Assembly (NCBI RefSeq): GCF_001270745.1
Contig: NZ_KQ434755.1
Coordinates: 166,542-230,541 of the forward strand
Direction: 5' to 3'
DNA length: 64,000 bases
Source: Jiangella muralis
GTDB lineage: Bacteria; Actinomycetota; Actinomycetes; Jiangellales; Jiangellaceae
In this document: in pieces, positions 17,124 through 28,765 of the stretch
Position numbering within the stretch: position 1 is the first letter of the stretch
How the letters are laid out: each line of letters starts with the position of its first letter
Notes under the pieces: generated by a model
Databases searched by the model: none
Told to the model about the DNA's origin: nothing
The model's input: the letters and a program-made list of their open reading frames with translations, nothing else
Position numbers and translations under genes: made by a program

Positions 17124-18541
17124 ATGGCCGAGATCATGGTCAATGGCCGGTCACATGACCTGACCGGTGTTCCACCACACACCAACGCCCTCGACTTCTT
17201 CCGTGCCTGCGGTCTGACGGGCGCCAAGGAGGGGTGCGCCGAGGGCGAGTGCGGCGCCTGCGCGGTGCTGGTCGCGCGGCCCGCCGCCGACGGCTCGGGG
17301 ACCGCCGAATGGACCGCGATCAACTCCTGTCTCGCGCCGGCGGCGGCGCTGGACGGCCAGGAGGTCGTCACGTCCGAAGGCCTCGGCACGCCGGACGCGC
17401 TGCACCCGGTCCAGCGGGAGCTGGCGGTGCGCGGCGGCTCGCAGTGCGGGTACTGCACGCCCGGCTTCGTCTGCGCGATGGGCGCGGAGTACTACCGGAC
17501 GGATCGGGCGCCGGCCGGAGCCGGCGGCCGCTACCACGGCGCGAACGGCTTCGACCTGCATGCGATCGGCGGCAACCTGTGTCGCTGCACGGGCTATCGG
17601 CCGATCAAGGACGCCGCCTTCGCGCTCGGCTTCCCGGCGCCCGACGACGTCATGGCGCAGCGTCGCGAGCAGGCCGCGCCGGCCGCGGTGGCCACGACGC
17701 TCGGCGGCGACGAGGCGGCATTCGTCCGGCCCGCGAGCCTGGCCGACGCGCTGCGCCTGCTCCGCGAGCACCCGGGCGCCGTGATCGTCGCGGGCAGCAC
17801 GGACTGGGGCGTCGACGTGAACGTGCGTGGCCATCGGGCCGGGCTGGTGGTCGCGGTCGACCGGCTGCCGGAGCTGCGCGGCTTCTCGGTGACCGATGCC
17901 GAGCTGCGCATCGGCGCGGCGCTGACCTTGACCGAGGTCGACACGCGACTGGCCGGGCGACTCCCGCTGGTGTCCGCGATGATCGCGCGGTTCGCGTCGC
18001 GGCTGATCCGCAACAGCGCCACGCTCGGCGGCAATCTCGGCACCGGCTCGCCGATCGGCGACGCGCCGCCGGCGCTGCTCGCCCTGGACGCCGCCGTGGT
18101 GCTGGCCTCGGCAGAGGGGACACGGACGCTGCCGCTGGCCGACTACTTCACCGGCTACCGGGAGTCGAAGCGCCGTCCGGACGAGCTGATCACCGAGGTG
18201 GTCGTGCCCCGGCCGGTGAGCGAGCTGACGGCGTTCCACAAGATCGCCAAACGGCCGTTCGACGACATCTCCTCGGTGGCGGCCGCCTTCGCCCTCGACG
18301 TCGCCGCCGGCGTGGTCCGGCGGGCGCGCGTCGGGCTCGGCGGGGTGGCCGCGACGCCGATCAGGGCGCTCGCGACCGAGGCCGCACTGGAGGGGCGCCC
18401 GTGGACCGCCGAAACCGCCGACGCGGCCGCGGCGGTGCTGGCGGCCGAGGGCACGCCGATCTCGGACCAGCGGGCGAGCGCGGCCTATCGGTCGGCGATG
18501 CTCGGGCAATCGATCCGCAAGCTGTTCGCGGAGGTGACACC

Positions 18542-18545
<4 letters not shown>
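17124..18545 (+). CDS. xdhA: Xanthine dehydrogenase small subunit (2Fe-2S and FAD domains)
   Basis: Electron-transfer subunit of the molybdenum hydroxylase that oxidises hypoxanthine and xanthine to urate. Plant-type 2Fe-2S ligands are in GCAEGECGACAV and the Cys of INSCLAP. The second cluster uses QCGYCTPGFV and NLCRCTGYRPI. The FAD domain follows from about residue 190, with VIVAGSTDWGVD and NSATLGGNLGTGSPIGD. The ATG at 17124 has a TGGAG site six bases upstream. The stop overlaps the xdhB start (ATGA). Confidence 0.94.
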
Positions 18546-20838
<2,293 letters not shown>

Positions 20839-20842
<4 letters not shown>

Positions 20843-21660
20843 CGACGTGGCTCGCGGGGGTGGCCGGGCTGCGGGCGGCACGGGAGCCCGGAGTGCTCGT
20901 GACCATCACGGGCGTGCGCGGCCACGCGCCGCGCGAGGCGGGCGCCAAGATGGTCGTCTCGGCATCGTCGAGCTGGGCGTCGATCGGCGGCGGCAACCTG
21001 GAGGCCGACGCCGTCACCCGGGCGCGCACCCTGCTGTCCGCCGGCGGCGTCGCGCCCGAGTCGTACACGGTGAGCCTGTCGGACAAGGCGCCCGGGCCGC
21101 ACGGCGTCCAGTGCTGCGGCGGTGAGGTGACGGTGTTGCTGGAGCCGCTGCCGGTCGTGCCGGCCGTCGCGATCTTCGGGGTGGGCCACGTCGGCCTGGA
21201 GCTGGCCCGGATCCTGGCCCGGCACGACCTGGAGCTGCACCTGGTGGACTCGCGTGCGGAGTCGCTGTCCGACGCCGCCCTCGCGCCGCTGGCCGACGCG
21301 GTCGCGGCCGTGCACGCGCACCACATCCCGGTGATCCCCGAGCTGGTGCTGGCCGAGCTGCCACCCGGCACCCGCGTGCTGGTGCTGACGCACGACCACG
21401 CCGAGGACTTCGCGATCGTCGACGCCGCGCTGCGCTGCGACCATCTCGGCGGCATCGGGCTGATCGGATCGTCGGCGAAGTGGGCGCGGTTCCGGTCCCG
21501 GCTGCTGGAGTCGCTGCCGGCCGAGGTCGTGGACCGGGTGGAGACGCCGATCGGGCTCGCGGGCCTCTCGACGAGTAAGGACCCGGCCGCCATCGCGGTG
21601 TCGGTGGCCGCCGCGCTGCTGGCCGCGACCGAGCACGAGGAGACCCATGCCGGACGGTGA
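20839..21660 (+). CDS. xdhC: XdhC-type molybdenum cofactor insertion/sulfuration factor
   Basis: Chaperone that binds molybdopterin and promotes its sulfuration before insertion into XdhB. XdhC features: PREAGAKMVV near the N-terminus, HGVQCCGGEV with paired Cys, and a Rossmann segment IFGVGHVGLELARIL in the middle. 273 residues from a GTG that overlaps the xdhB stop. The C-terminal IGLIGSSAKWARF segment is typical of the family. Not part of the final enzyme. Confidence 0.92.
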
Positions 21661-22885
21661 GGCGCGCGGCGTCGAGGAGCTGGCGGCGTCGTTGCTCGGC
21701 CAGTTCGACGCGCGGCTGGCGGCGGCGGACGCGGCGCTGGCCAGGGCGTATCCGGGGGCGCGGCCGGGGCGGCAGCCGGTGCACACGGTGTACGTCCCGG
21801 CGGACCGGCACACCGCCGGGCTGGTGCCGGCCTACGGCGCTGTCGCACTGGAACTGCTGGACGAGCACGCGGACCGGTTCGCGGCGATCGTCCGGGACCC
21901 CGACCTGGTGGCGCGGGTGCGGGACAAGCTCGCGGCCGAACCCGTCGAGGACCTCCGCGTCGACTTCGAGGACGGCTATGTCGGCCGGACCGACGCCGAC
22001 GAGGACGCCGACGTCGTCCGTTCCGCCACGGCCCTGGTGCAGAGCAGGGCGACGGGCGAGGCGGCGCCGTTCGGCGGCATCCGGATCAAGAGCCTGGAGG
22101 CCGCGACCCGGGCCCGCGCCGTCCGGACCCTCACGTCGTACGTCGCGGCGCTGGCCGGAGCCGGCGCCGGCCTCGACGGCTGGGTCGTGACGCTGCCCAA
22201 GGTGACCAGCGTCGACCAGGTCGCGGCGATGGTGCATGCGTGCGAGGTGCTGGAGACCGGGCTGGGCCTGGAACCGGGCGCGCTGAGGTTCGAGGTGCAG
22301 GTCGAGACGCCGCAGTCGATCCTCGGACCCGACGGGACCGCGCTGGTGGCGCGGATGGTCCAGGCGGCCGGGGACCGGCTGACCGGGCTGCACTACGGCA
22401 CCTACGACTACTCGGCCTACTGCGGGATCGCCGCCGAGCAGCAGTCGCTGGAGCATCCGGTGGCCGATCACGCGAAGCTGGTGATGCAGGCCGCCGCGGC
22501 CGGCACCGGCGTGCGGCTGTCCGACGGCTCCACCAACCTGCTCCCGGTCGGCGGCGCCGACGACGTCGCCGCGGCCTGGGCCAACCACCACCGCCTCGTC
22601 CGCCGGTCGCTGGCGCGCGGCTTCTACCAGGGCTGGGACCTGCACCCGGCGCAGTTGCCGACGCGGTACGCCGCGACCTACGCCTTCTACCGGGACGGAC
22701 TGGCCCGCGCGACGGCCCGGCTGGCGGACTACACCCGCAACACCATGACCGGCATCGCCGACGAGCCGGCGACCGCCCGGGCGCTGGCCGCGTTCCTGCT
22801 GCGCGCCGTCGACTGCGGTGCCGTCGACGCGGCCGAGGTCGTCGACGCCGATGTCCTCCACACGCTGGCCAACCCGAGACGCTAG
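21647..22885 (+). CDS. DUF6986-type protein, HpcH/CitE-like TIM barrel
   Basis: Often annotated as phosphoenolpyruvate kinase or aldolase-like, without a proven reaction that I know of. The fold resembles the CitE/HpcH lyases: VDFEDGYVGRTDADEDAD, GGIRIKSLE, VTLPKVTSV, metal-ligand Glu in VQVETPQSIL, then YGTYDYSAYCGI. 412 residues. It overlaps xdhC by 14 bases and is followed after 9 bases by uricase, so it is embedded in the purine operon. A role in using the glyoxylate released at the end of the pathway, by aldol or Claisen-type addition, is plausible but inferred. Confidence 0.75.
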   Translation: MPDGEARGVEELAASLLGQFDARLAAADAALARAYPGARPGRQPVHTVYVPADRHTAGLVPAYGAVALELLDEHADRFAAIVRDPDLVARVRDKLAAEPVEDLRVDFEDGYVGRTDADEDADVVRSATALVQSRATGEAAPFGGIRIKSLEAATRARAVRTLTSYVAALAGAGAGLDGWVVTLPKVTSVDQVAAMVHACEVLETGLGLEPGALRFEVQVETPQSILGPDGTALVARMVQAAGDRLTGLHYGTYDYSAYCGIAAEQQSLEHPVADHAKLVMQAAAAGTGVRLSDGSTNLLPVGGADDVAAAWANHHRLVRRSLARGFYQGWDLHPAQLPTRYAATYAFYRDGLARATARLADYTRNTMTGIADEPATARALAAFLLRAVDCGAVDAAEVVDADVLHTLANPRR

Positions 22886-22894
22886 GAGCAGCCG

Positions 22895-23782
22895 ATGGCC
22901 CACACGCTGGGGCTCAACCAGTACGGCAAGGCGGAGTCCCGCGTCGTCCGGATCGTCCGGGACACGCGGCGGCACGAGCTCCGCGACCTGAACGTGTCGA
23001 CGTCGCTGCGGGGCGACTTCGCCGCCGCGCACATCACCGGCGACCAGGCCGCGGTGCTGCCGACGGACACGCAGAAGAACACCGCGTTCGCCTACGCGAA
23101 GCTGCACGGCGTCACGTCGGTCGAGGACTACGCGCTCGCGCTGGGCAGACGGCTGCTGGAGGCGTGTCCCGCCGCCGAGGCGGCGCAGGTGCGGGTCGAG
23201 GAGTACGGCTGGGACCGCATCGGGGACCACTCGTTCGTCCGCCGCGGCGGCAGCGTCCGCACGGCCGCGGTGACCGTCGGGCGCGACGCCACGCACGTGC
23301 TGTCGGGGATCTCGGGCCTCGCGCTGCTCAACACGACGGACTCGGAGTTCACCGGCTTCCTGAAGGACGAGTTCACCACGCTGGCCGAGACCGACGACCG
23401 GGTCCTCGCCACCTCGCTCGTGGCGAGGTGGCGGCACACCGACGTTGACGGCGTCGACTGGAACGCCTCGCACGAGGCCGTCACCGCGACGCTGCTGAGC
23501 ACCTTCGCCGGCACGTATTCGCGCGCCCTGCAGGAGACGCTGTACGCGATGGGCTGCGCCGTTCTCGACGCGCAGCCGGGGCTGGCCGAGATCAGGTTCT
23601 CGGCGCCCAACCTGCATCACTTCCCGGTCGACTTCAGCGGCTTCGACGTCGACGGGCTCAGCAACGACGGCGAGGTGTTCGTCGCCGCGGACCGGCCGTA
23701 CGGGCTGATCGAAGCGCAGGTGACCCGCGACGACGTCCCACCCGCGGACGACGCGTGGCTGGCCGTTGCGGGGTTCTGCTGA
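22895..23782 (+). CDS. Urate oxidase (uricase)
   Basis: Oxidises urate to 5-hydroxyisourate with O2, without a cofactor. The two tunnelling-fold halves are present: GDQAAVLPTDTQKNTAFAYAK near residue 55, carrying the active-site Thr, and LLNTTDSEFTGFLKDEFTTL with DRVLATSL in the second half. 295 residues, normal. There is no peroxisomal tail, as expected in bacteria. The stop overlaps the uraD start (TGATG). Confidence 0.95.
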   Translation: MAHTLGLNQYGKAESRVVRIVRDTRRHELRDLNVSTSLRGDFAAAHITGDQAAVLPTDTQKNTAFAYAKLHGVTSVEDYALALGRRLLEACPAAEAAQVRVEEYGWDRIGDHSFVRRGGSVRTAAVTVGRDATHVLSGISGLALLNTTDSEFTGFLKDEFTTLAETDDRVLATSLVARWRHTDVDGVDWNASHEAVTATLLSTFAGTYSRALQETLYAMGCAVLDAQPGLAEIRFSAPNLHHFPVDFSGFDVDGLSNDGEVFVAADRPYGLIEAQVTRDDVPPADDAWLAVAGFC

Positions 23783-24222
23783 TGCCCGGCGTGGCGACGA
23801 CGCGGGAGACGCTGCTCGGCTGCCTGACGGTGCCGCGCTGGGCCGACGACGTCCTGGCCGGCCAGCCGTACGCCGACCGGGCGGCGCTGCTGCGGGCGGC
23901 CTCCGTGGCCGCCGGTGAGTTGACTGACGAGGAGCTGGACCAGGCGCTGGCGGGTCATCCGCGCATCGGTGAGCGCGGGGACGCGCAGTCGCAGCGGGAG
24001 CAGTCGGGGGCCGGGGACCCGACCGGGCGGCTGGCGGCCGGGAACGCGGCGTACGAGCAGCGGTTCGGCCGGGTGTTCCTGATCCGTGCGGCCGGCCGCG
24101 ACGCCGAGCAGATCCTCGGTGAGCTGGACCGGCGGCTGCGCAACGACGACCGGGCCGAGCGGGCCGAGACCGTCGACAACCTACGAGAGATCGCGCTGCT
24201 GCGACTGGAGGCGACCTTGTGA
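23782..24222 (+). CDS. uraD: OHCU decarboxylase
   Basis: Converts 2-oxo-4-hydroxy-4-carboxy-5-ureidoimidazoline to S-allantoin. Signature residues: HPRIGERG with the catalytic His, SQREQSGA, and NAAYEQRFGRVFLIRAAGR, then LREIALLRLEATL at the C-terminus. 146 residues from the ATG that shares one base with the uricase stop; the frame extends nine codons upstream into uricase and that start is rejected. Confidence 0.92.
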   Translation: MPGVATTRETLLGCLTVPRWADDVLAGQPYADRAALLRAASVAAGELTDEELDQALAGHPRIGERGDAQSQREQSGAGDPTGRLAAGNAAYEQRFGRVFLIRAAGRDAEQILGELDRRLRNDDRAERAETVDNLREIALLRLEATL

Positions 24223-24521
24223 GCACCCTGTCCACGCATGTCCTCGACACCGCCGCCGGCCGGCCGGCCGAGGGCATCCGGGTCACCCTGGAGACGCGCG
24301 ACCGCGACCCGCTCGGCGAGGGCGTGACGGACGCGGATGGCAGGGTCGCCGCGCTCGGCCCGGACCGGCTGGACGCCGGCGACTACGTGCTCCGCTTCGC
24401 CACGGCGGGCTCCTTCTACCCGGAGGTGGTCATCGTCTTCACCGTCGCCGACGCCGGGCAGCACTACCACGTGCCGCTGCTGCTGAGCCCCTACGGCTAC
24501 ACGACCTACCGTGGCAGCTGA
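24219..24521 (+). CDS. uraH: 5-hydroxyisourate hydrolase (transthyretin-like)
   Basis: Hydrolyses the uricase product to OHCU. 100 residues with N-terminal LSTHVLDTAAGRPAEGI, the central Arg-containing strand and the invariant C-terminus YRGS, which builds the active site. GTG start overlaps the uraD stop; the end overlaps allantoinase by 11 bases. With uricase and uraD it gives stereospecific allantoin formation. Confidence 0.94.
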   Translation: MSTLSTHVLDTAAGRPAEGIRVTLETRDRDPLGEGVTDADGRVAALGPDRLDAGDYVLRFATAGSFYPEVVIVFTVADAGQHYHVPLLLSPYGYTTYRGS

Positions 24522-25845
24522 CCTCGACCTCGTCGTCCGCGCCCGGCGGGCTGTCGTCGGCGCGGCCGAGGTGCCCGCCGCCGTGGGCATCGCGGACGGG
24601 CGGATCGCCGTCGTCACGACGTACGACGACGCGCCGCCGGCCGCCCGGACCGTCACCCTCGACGACGACGAGGTGCTGCTGCCCGGCCTGGTCGACACGC
24701 ACGTGCACGTCAACGAGCCGGGCCGGGCCGAGTGGGAGGGGTTCGCCACCGCGACGCGTGCGGCCGCCGCGGGTGGCGTCACCACGATCGTCGACATGCC
24801 GCTGAACTCCGTCCCGCCCACCACCACCCTCGCCGCGCTGGAGGTCAAGCGGCGGACGGCCGAGGGCCGGGTCTGGGTGGACGTCGGCTTCTGGGGCGGC
24901 GCCGTGCCGGGCAACCGCGCCGACCTGGAGCCGCTGCACCGGGCCGGGGTGTTCGGCTTCAAGTGCTTCCTGCTCGACTCCGGCGTGGAGGAGTTCGGCC
25001 ACCTCGAGCCCGACGAGTTCGCGCTGGCGATGCGGGACTGCGCCCGGCTGGGTGCGCTGGTGATCGTCCACGCCGAGGACGGCCGGCTGCTCGACGAGAC
25101 CGCGCTCGACGGAGCCCACTACGCCGGCTTCCTCGCCTCCCGCCCCGAGGCGGCCGAGCGGGCCGCCGTCGGCCTGGTCATCGAGCAGGCCCGCGGGACC
25201 GGCGGCCGCGCCCACATCGTCCACCTCAGCAGCGCCGCGGCCGTGCCGGCCCTGCGCGAGGCCCGCGCGGCCGGCGTCGACGTCAGCGTCGAGACGTGCC
25301 CGCACTACCTGACCTTCGAGGCCGAGCAGATCGCCGACGGCGCCACCGAGCTCAAGTGCTGCCCGCCGATCCGCGACGCGGCCAACCGCGAGGGGCTCTG
25401 GGCCGCGCTGGCCGGCGGCGACGTCGACTTCGTCGTCTCCGACCATTCGCCGTGCACCGCCGAGCTCAAGGCGCAAGGCGGCGGCGACTTCGGCGCGGCG
25501 TGGGGCGGGATCGCGTCGGTCCAGCTCGGGCTGCCGGCGGTGTGGACGGCCGCCCGGGCCCGGAACCACCCGCTGGTCGACGTCGTGCGGTGGATGGCGG
25601 CCGCGCCGGCGGACCGGATCGGGTTGCGCCACAAGGGCCGCATCGCGGCCGGAGCCGATGCCGACCTGGTGCGATTCGCGCCGGACGAGGAGTTCGTCGT
25701 GGATGTCGCGAAGCTGCACCACCGCAACCCGGTCTCGGCCTACGCCGGGCGCCGGCTGACGGGGGTGGTCCGCGAGACGTGGCTGCGCGGCCGGCCCGTC
25801 GCCGACACACCCCAGGGGCAGCTATTGAGGAGTGGGGAGCGATGA
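24511..25845 (+). CDS. allB: Allantoinase
   Basis: Opens the hydantoin ring of allantoin to allantoate. Cyclic amidohydrolase with VDTHVHVNEPGRAEWEGF (metal HxH), the carboxylated Lys in GVFGFKCFLL, HAEDGRLL, HIVHLSSA and SDHSPCTAELK. These features separate it from dihydroorotase and hydantoinase. 444 residues from a GTG inside the end of uraH. The stop overlaps the allE start. Confidence 0.93.
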   Translation: MAADLDLVVRARRAVVGAAEVPAAVGIADGRIAVVTTYDDAPPAARTVTLDDDEVLLPGLVDTHVHVNEPGRAEWEGFATATRAAAAGGVTTIVDMPLNSVPPTTTLAALEVKRRTAEGRVWVDVGFWGGAVPGNRADLEPLHRAGVFGFKCFLLDSGVEEFGHLEPDEFALAMRDCARLGALVIVHAEDGRLLDETALDGAHYAGFLASRPEAAERAAVGLVIEQARGTGGRAHIVHLSSAAAVPALREARAAGVDVSVETCPHYLTFEAEQIADGATELKCCPPIRDAANREGLWAALAGGDVDFVVSDHSPCTAELKAQGGGDFGAAWGGIASVQLGLPAVWTAARARNHPLVDVVRWMAAAPADRIGLRHKGRIAAGADADLVRFAPDEEFVVDVAKLHHRNPVSAYAGRRLTGVVRETWLRGRPVADTPQGQLLRSGER

Positions 25846-26654
25846 ACGACTACTACGTTCCGCGGGGCGGGTTGCCGCCGCAGACGGCCCTCACCACGGA
25901 CCGCGCGCGTTTCACCGAGGCCTACGCCGTGATCCCGGCCCGCACGCTCAGCGACATCACCGCGTCGTTCCTGCCCGGCTGGGCGAACACGCGGCTCTGG
26001 GTGCTGGCCAGACCACTGTCGGGCTTCGCGGAGACGTTCAGCCAGTACGTCGTCGAGGTCTCGTCCGAGGGCGGCTCCGACCGGCCCGAGCCGGACCCTT
26101 CGGCGGAGGCCGTGCTGTTCGTCGTGGACGGGTCGCTCACCCTGACCGTCGACGGCGGCTCGCAGGTGCTGGGGCCGGGCTCGTACGCCTACCTCCCGCC
26201 CGGCACGTCCTGGTCTCTGCTGAACGAGGCTGAGGCGACCGCGACGTTCCACTGGATCCGCAAGCGCTACCAGCACGTCGACGGCGTCGACGTCCCGCCC
26301 GCCTTCGTGACCCGCGAGCAGGACGTCACCCCGGTCGACATGCCCGGCACCGGCGGCGCCTGGTCGACGACCCGCTTCGTGGACACCGCCGACCTGCGGC
26401 ACGACATGCACGTCAACATCGTGAACTTCCGGCCCGGCGCGACGATCCCGTTCCCGGAGACGCACGTGATGGAGCACGGCCTCTACGTCCTGGAGGGCAA
26501 GGCGGTCTACCTGCTCAACGAGGACTGGGTGGAGGTCGAGGCCGGCGACTTCATGTGGCTGCGGGCCTTCTGCCCGCAGGCCTGCTACGCCGGCGGGCCC
26601 GGGCCGTTCCGCTACCTCCTCTACAAGGACGTCAACCGGCACGTCCCACTCTGA
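25842..26654 (+). CDS. allE: (S)-ureidoglycine aminohydrolase (bicupin)
   Basis: Releases ammonia from ureidoglycine to give S-ureidoglycolate, the last purine step present here. Two cupin domains: the first with VLFVVDGSLTLTVDGG, the second with ETHVMEHGLYVLEGKAVYLLNEDWVEVEAGDF, where the His/Glu residues bind manganese. C-terminal RYLLYKDVNRH is characteristic. 270 residues. AllE normally acts on the product of allantoate amidohydrolase (AllC), whose gene is not found in this window. Confidence 0.92.
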   Translation: MNDYYVPRGGLPPQTALTTDRARFTEAYAVIPARTLSDITASFLPGWANTRLWVLARPLSGFAETFSQYVVEVSSEGGSDRPEPDPSAEAVLFVVDGSLTLTVDGGSQVLGPGSYAYLPPGTSWSLLNEAEATATFHWIRKRYQHVDGVDVPPAFVTREQDVTPVDMPGTGGAWSTTRFVDTADLRHDMHVNIVNFRPGATIPFPETHVMEHGLYVLEGKAVYLLNEDWVEVEAGDFMWLRAFCPQACYAGGPGPFRYLLYKDVNRHVPL

Positions 26655-27415
26655 CGCCAGCTGACCGGCCGGCACCAGGGACGACGTGGTGGCGCCCAGT
26701 GCGGTGGAACGTTCTAGCGATCTCGGCCGCGACGACGGTGCGCCCGCCCCCCGGGTGCGCCGCTGGGTGGGATCACTGTGCTTGCTGGGTGGCGTTGCTG
26801 TTGCCAGGGGAACAGTGATTCGCCCCACCCGGCGCAGCGGATCCACACGGTGGCGTTGGGGATCGTGTAACGGTTCGCCGTTGTCCCGCAGTTCGCCGTT
26901 TTGCGGCAGTGGGCCGTCCCCCTGCTGCCCATTTTCTTAGCCGCGCACGCGCGCGGTCTAAGAACGGGCAGCTATCAGGGGGACGGGGGAAGTGCGGGCA
27001 GAGCCCGCCCGAGTGCGCCGTTCGCCGTTCCTGCCGTGCACCGTTGCGTCGTCCTCGACTCCCGGAGCCGTCTTCGATGGCGGGAGTCGTGTTCCGGGCG
27101 CCGTTGGACGATTCTGGCCATCGAAGACGACCCAGATCGTCGACGTCACTCGTCTCGTGGGCACGTCACCCGCCGCAGCACCGGATGACGGTCGTCGTCG
27201 CGGCCATGCGGTGCTTTCGCGGGTGAGGTGCACCCGGCGCGGGTGAAGTGGGGCGTGCCCAGTCTTTCCCCGTCCCCCTGACAGGCCCGGCTCAGGCGGC
27301 CGCCCGGCGGATTCACCCAGGCGGGGTGAGGCGCCGGCCGGTCCTCGACGGCGATCCTCGTGAAGCGACGACCGCACGTGACCTGGTCGAATCGTCTCGA
27401 GGCGCGGGAGCTTCC
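26655..27415. repeat. Gene-free island with at least three large inverted repeats
   Basis: No reading frame here has convincing protein character. Inverted repeats: arms at 26757-26779 and 26811-26834; arms at 26914-26946 and 26951-26986, almost without loop, each containing a TTCTTAG and a CCCCCTG block; GTCTTCGATGGC at 27070-27081 with its complement at 27117-27128. In the last, CGACTCCCG (27056-27064) can alternatively pair with CGGGAGTCG (27081-27089). The CCCGTCCCCCTGA block recurs at about 27270, and TTCGCCGTT is repeated several times. It may be a structured RNA locus or a nest of palindromic repeats. Confidence 0.6.
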
Positions 27416-27835
27416 ATGTCCGACATCCGATCAGCCACCGACGACGGGTCGGGGCCGGCGACCGCCGCGCACCGCAGCGCCGCGGTGCCGGCAGCGGCGC
27501 TCATGATGCTCGTCGGCGCGTTCCAGGTGCTGCAGGGGCTGGCGGCGATCCTCGACGACGATGTCTTCGTCGTGCGCGCCAACTACACCTACGACTTCGA
27601 CGTCACGGCATGGGGCTGGGGCCACCTGATCATCGGGGCGATCCTGGTGGTCTCGGGTCTCTTTCTCCGCACCGGGAGCGCGATCGCCGGTGGCGTCGGC
27701 ATGGCGCTGGCCGGGATGAGCGCGATCGCCAACTTCGCCTTCATACCGTATTACCCGTTCTGGGCGATCCTGATCATCGGGCTCGACGTCTTCGTGATCT
27801 GGGCCATCGCGAGGTCGGGAATCCTGGAGTCCTGA
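27416..27835 (+). CDS. Small four-helix membrane protein, DUF7144-like
   Basis: Function unknown. 139 residues with four hydrophobic stretches (AALMMLVGAFQVLQGLAAIL, WGHLIIGAILVVSGLFL, IAGGVGMALAGMSAIANFAF, WAILIIGLDVFVIWAIA). It has the pattern of the DUF7144 family: a short loop FVVRANYTYDFDVTAWGW after the first helix and YYPFWA before the last. Its stop shares a base with the start of the following phosphatase gene (TGATG), so the two are co-translated. Confidence 0.8.
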   Translation: MSDIRSATDDGSGPATAAHRSAAVPAAALMMLVGAFQVLQGLAAILDDDVFVVRANYTYDFDVTAWGWGHLIIGAILVVSGLFLRTGSAIAGGVGMALAGMSAIANFAFIPYYPFWAILIIGLDVFVIWAIARSGILES

Positions 27836-28761
27836 TGAACGCCGAACTCAGTTCGTGGCGCGACGGCGATGCCCGCGTGGCGATCACCGACTTCGTCCGC
27901 CGGGTCACGACCGAGGGCGGCGCCGACTACGTCGACCCCGTCGATCGGGTCGCCGTGGTGGACAACGACGGCACGCTGTGGACCGAGAAGCCGATGCAGA
28001 TCGAGATCGGCTTCATCCTCCAGCGGCTGGCGGCCATGGCCGAACAGGCTCCGGAGCTGCGGGCGAAGCAGCCGTGGAAGGCGGCCTACACGGACGACTA
28101 CGAGTGGCTGGGCGGCGCCATCACCAAGCACTATGGCGGCGACGACTCCGATCTGAAGGTGCTGATGGGCGGCTTCGTCCAGGCATTCGCCGGGATGTCG
28201 GCGGAGGACTATCTGGCGGCTTCGGGGGAGTACCTGCGCAACGGGTCGCACCCCACGCTGGGGCGGGCGTTCCGTCAGTGCGCGTACCCGCCGATGGTCG
28301 AACTGCTGCGCTACCTGGAGGCGCACGGCTTCGCGGTCTACATCGCCTCGGGCGGCGACCGGGACTTCATCCGGGCGATCAGCGACGAGGTGTACGGCAT
28401 CCCGTCCGAACGGGTGATCGGCAGCTCCAACGCCCTCGCCTACCAGGAGGACGAGCACGGCGCCGCCGTCGTGTACCGGGCGCAGCCCGACGTGTTCGAC
28501 GACGGGCCGGTCAAGGCGGTGCGGATCTGGAGCCGCATCGGTCGCCGGCCCATCCTGTCGGCCGGGAACGCCAACGGTGACCTCCCGATGCTGGAGTTCA
28601 CCGGCGGGCCGTCGCTGCCCGCGCTCCGGCTGGTCGTCCTGCACGACGACGAGGAACGCGAGTTCGCCTACACCGACGGCGCCGACGAGCTGCTCGAACG
28701 GGCCGACCGCAAGGGCTGGACGGTGATCAGCGTCCGGGACGACTGGACGACCGTCTTCTGA
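27835..28761 (+). CDS. HAD-superfamily phosphatase (phosphoserine phosphatase-like)
   Basis: Predicted soluble phosphomonoesterase. Motif I is VVDNDGTLW (DxDGT), motif II lies in YIASGGDRDF and motif IV in SAGNANGDLPML. A helical cap sits between about residues 60 and 160. 308 residues. The substrate is unknown; the coupling to a DUF7144-type membrane protein is the only context. It converges with the next gene, leaving 4 bases. Confidence 0.85.
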   Translation: MNAELSSWRDGDARVAITDFVRRVTTEGGADYVDPVDRVAVVDNDGTLWTEKPMQIEIGFILQRLAAMAEQAPELRAKQPWKAAYTDDYEWLGGAITKHYGGDDSDLKVLMGGFVQAFAGMSAEDYLAASGEYLRNGSHPTLGRAFRQCAYPPMVELLRYLEAHGFAVYIASGGDRDFIRAISDEVYGIPSERVIGSSNALAYQEDEHGAAVVYRAQPDVFDDGPVKAVRIWSRIGRRPILSAGNANGDLPMLEFTGGPSLPALRLVVLHDDEEREFAYTDGADELLERADRKGWTVISVRDDWTTVF

Positions 28762-28765
28762 CCCC

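Noticed and set aside
21014-24286. Uninterrupted 1090-residue frame antisense to the purine operon
   Set aside because: GC-rich third positions keep the opposite strand open. The translation is rich in Arg, Gly and Pro with no domain, and it lies opposite xdhC, DUF6986, uricase and uraD, which are certain.
26958-27377. A 139-residue frame in the second island
   Set aside because: No ribosome site, no recognisable domain, and it crosses two inverted repeats; treated as non-coding.
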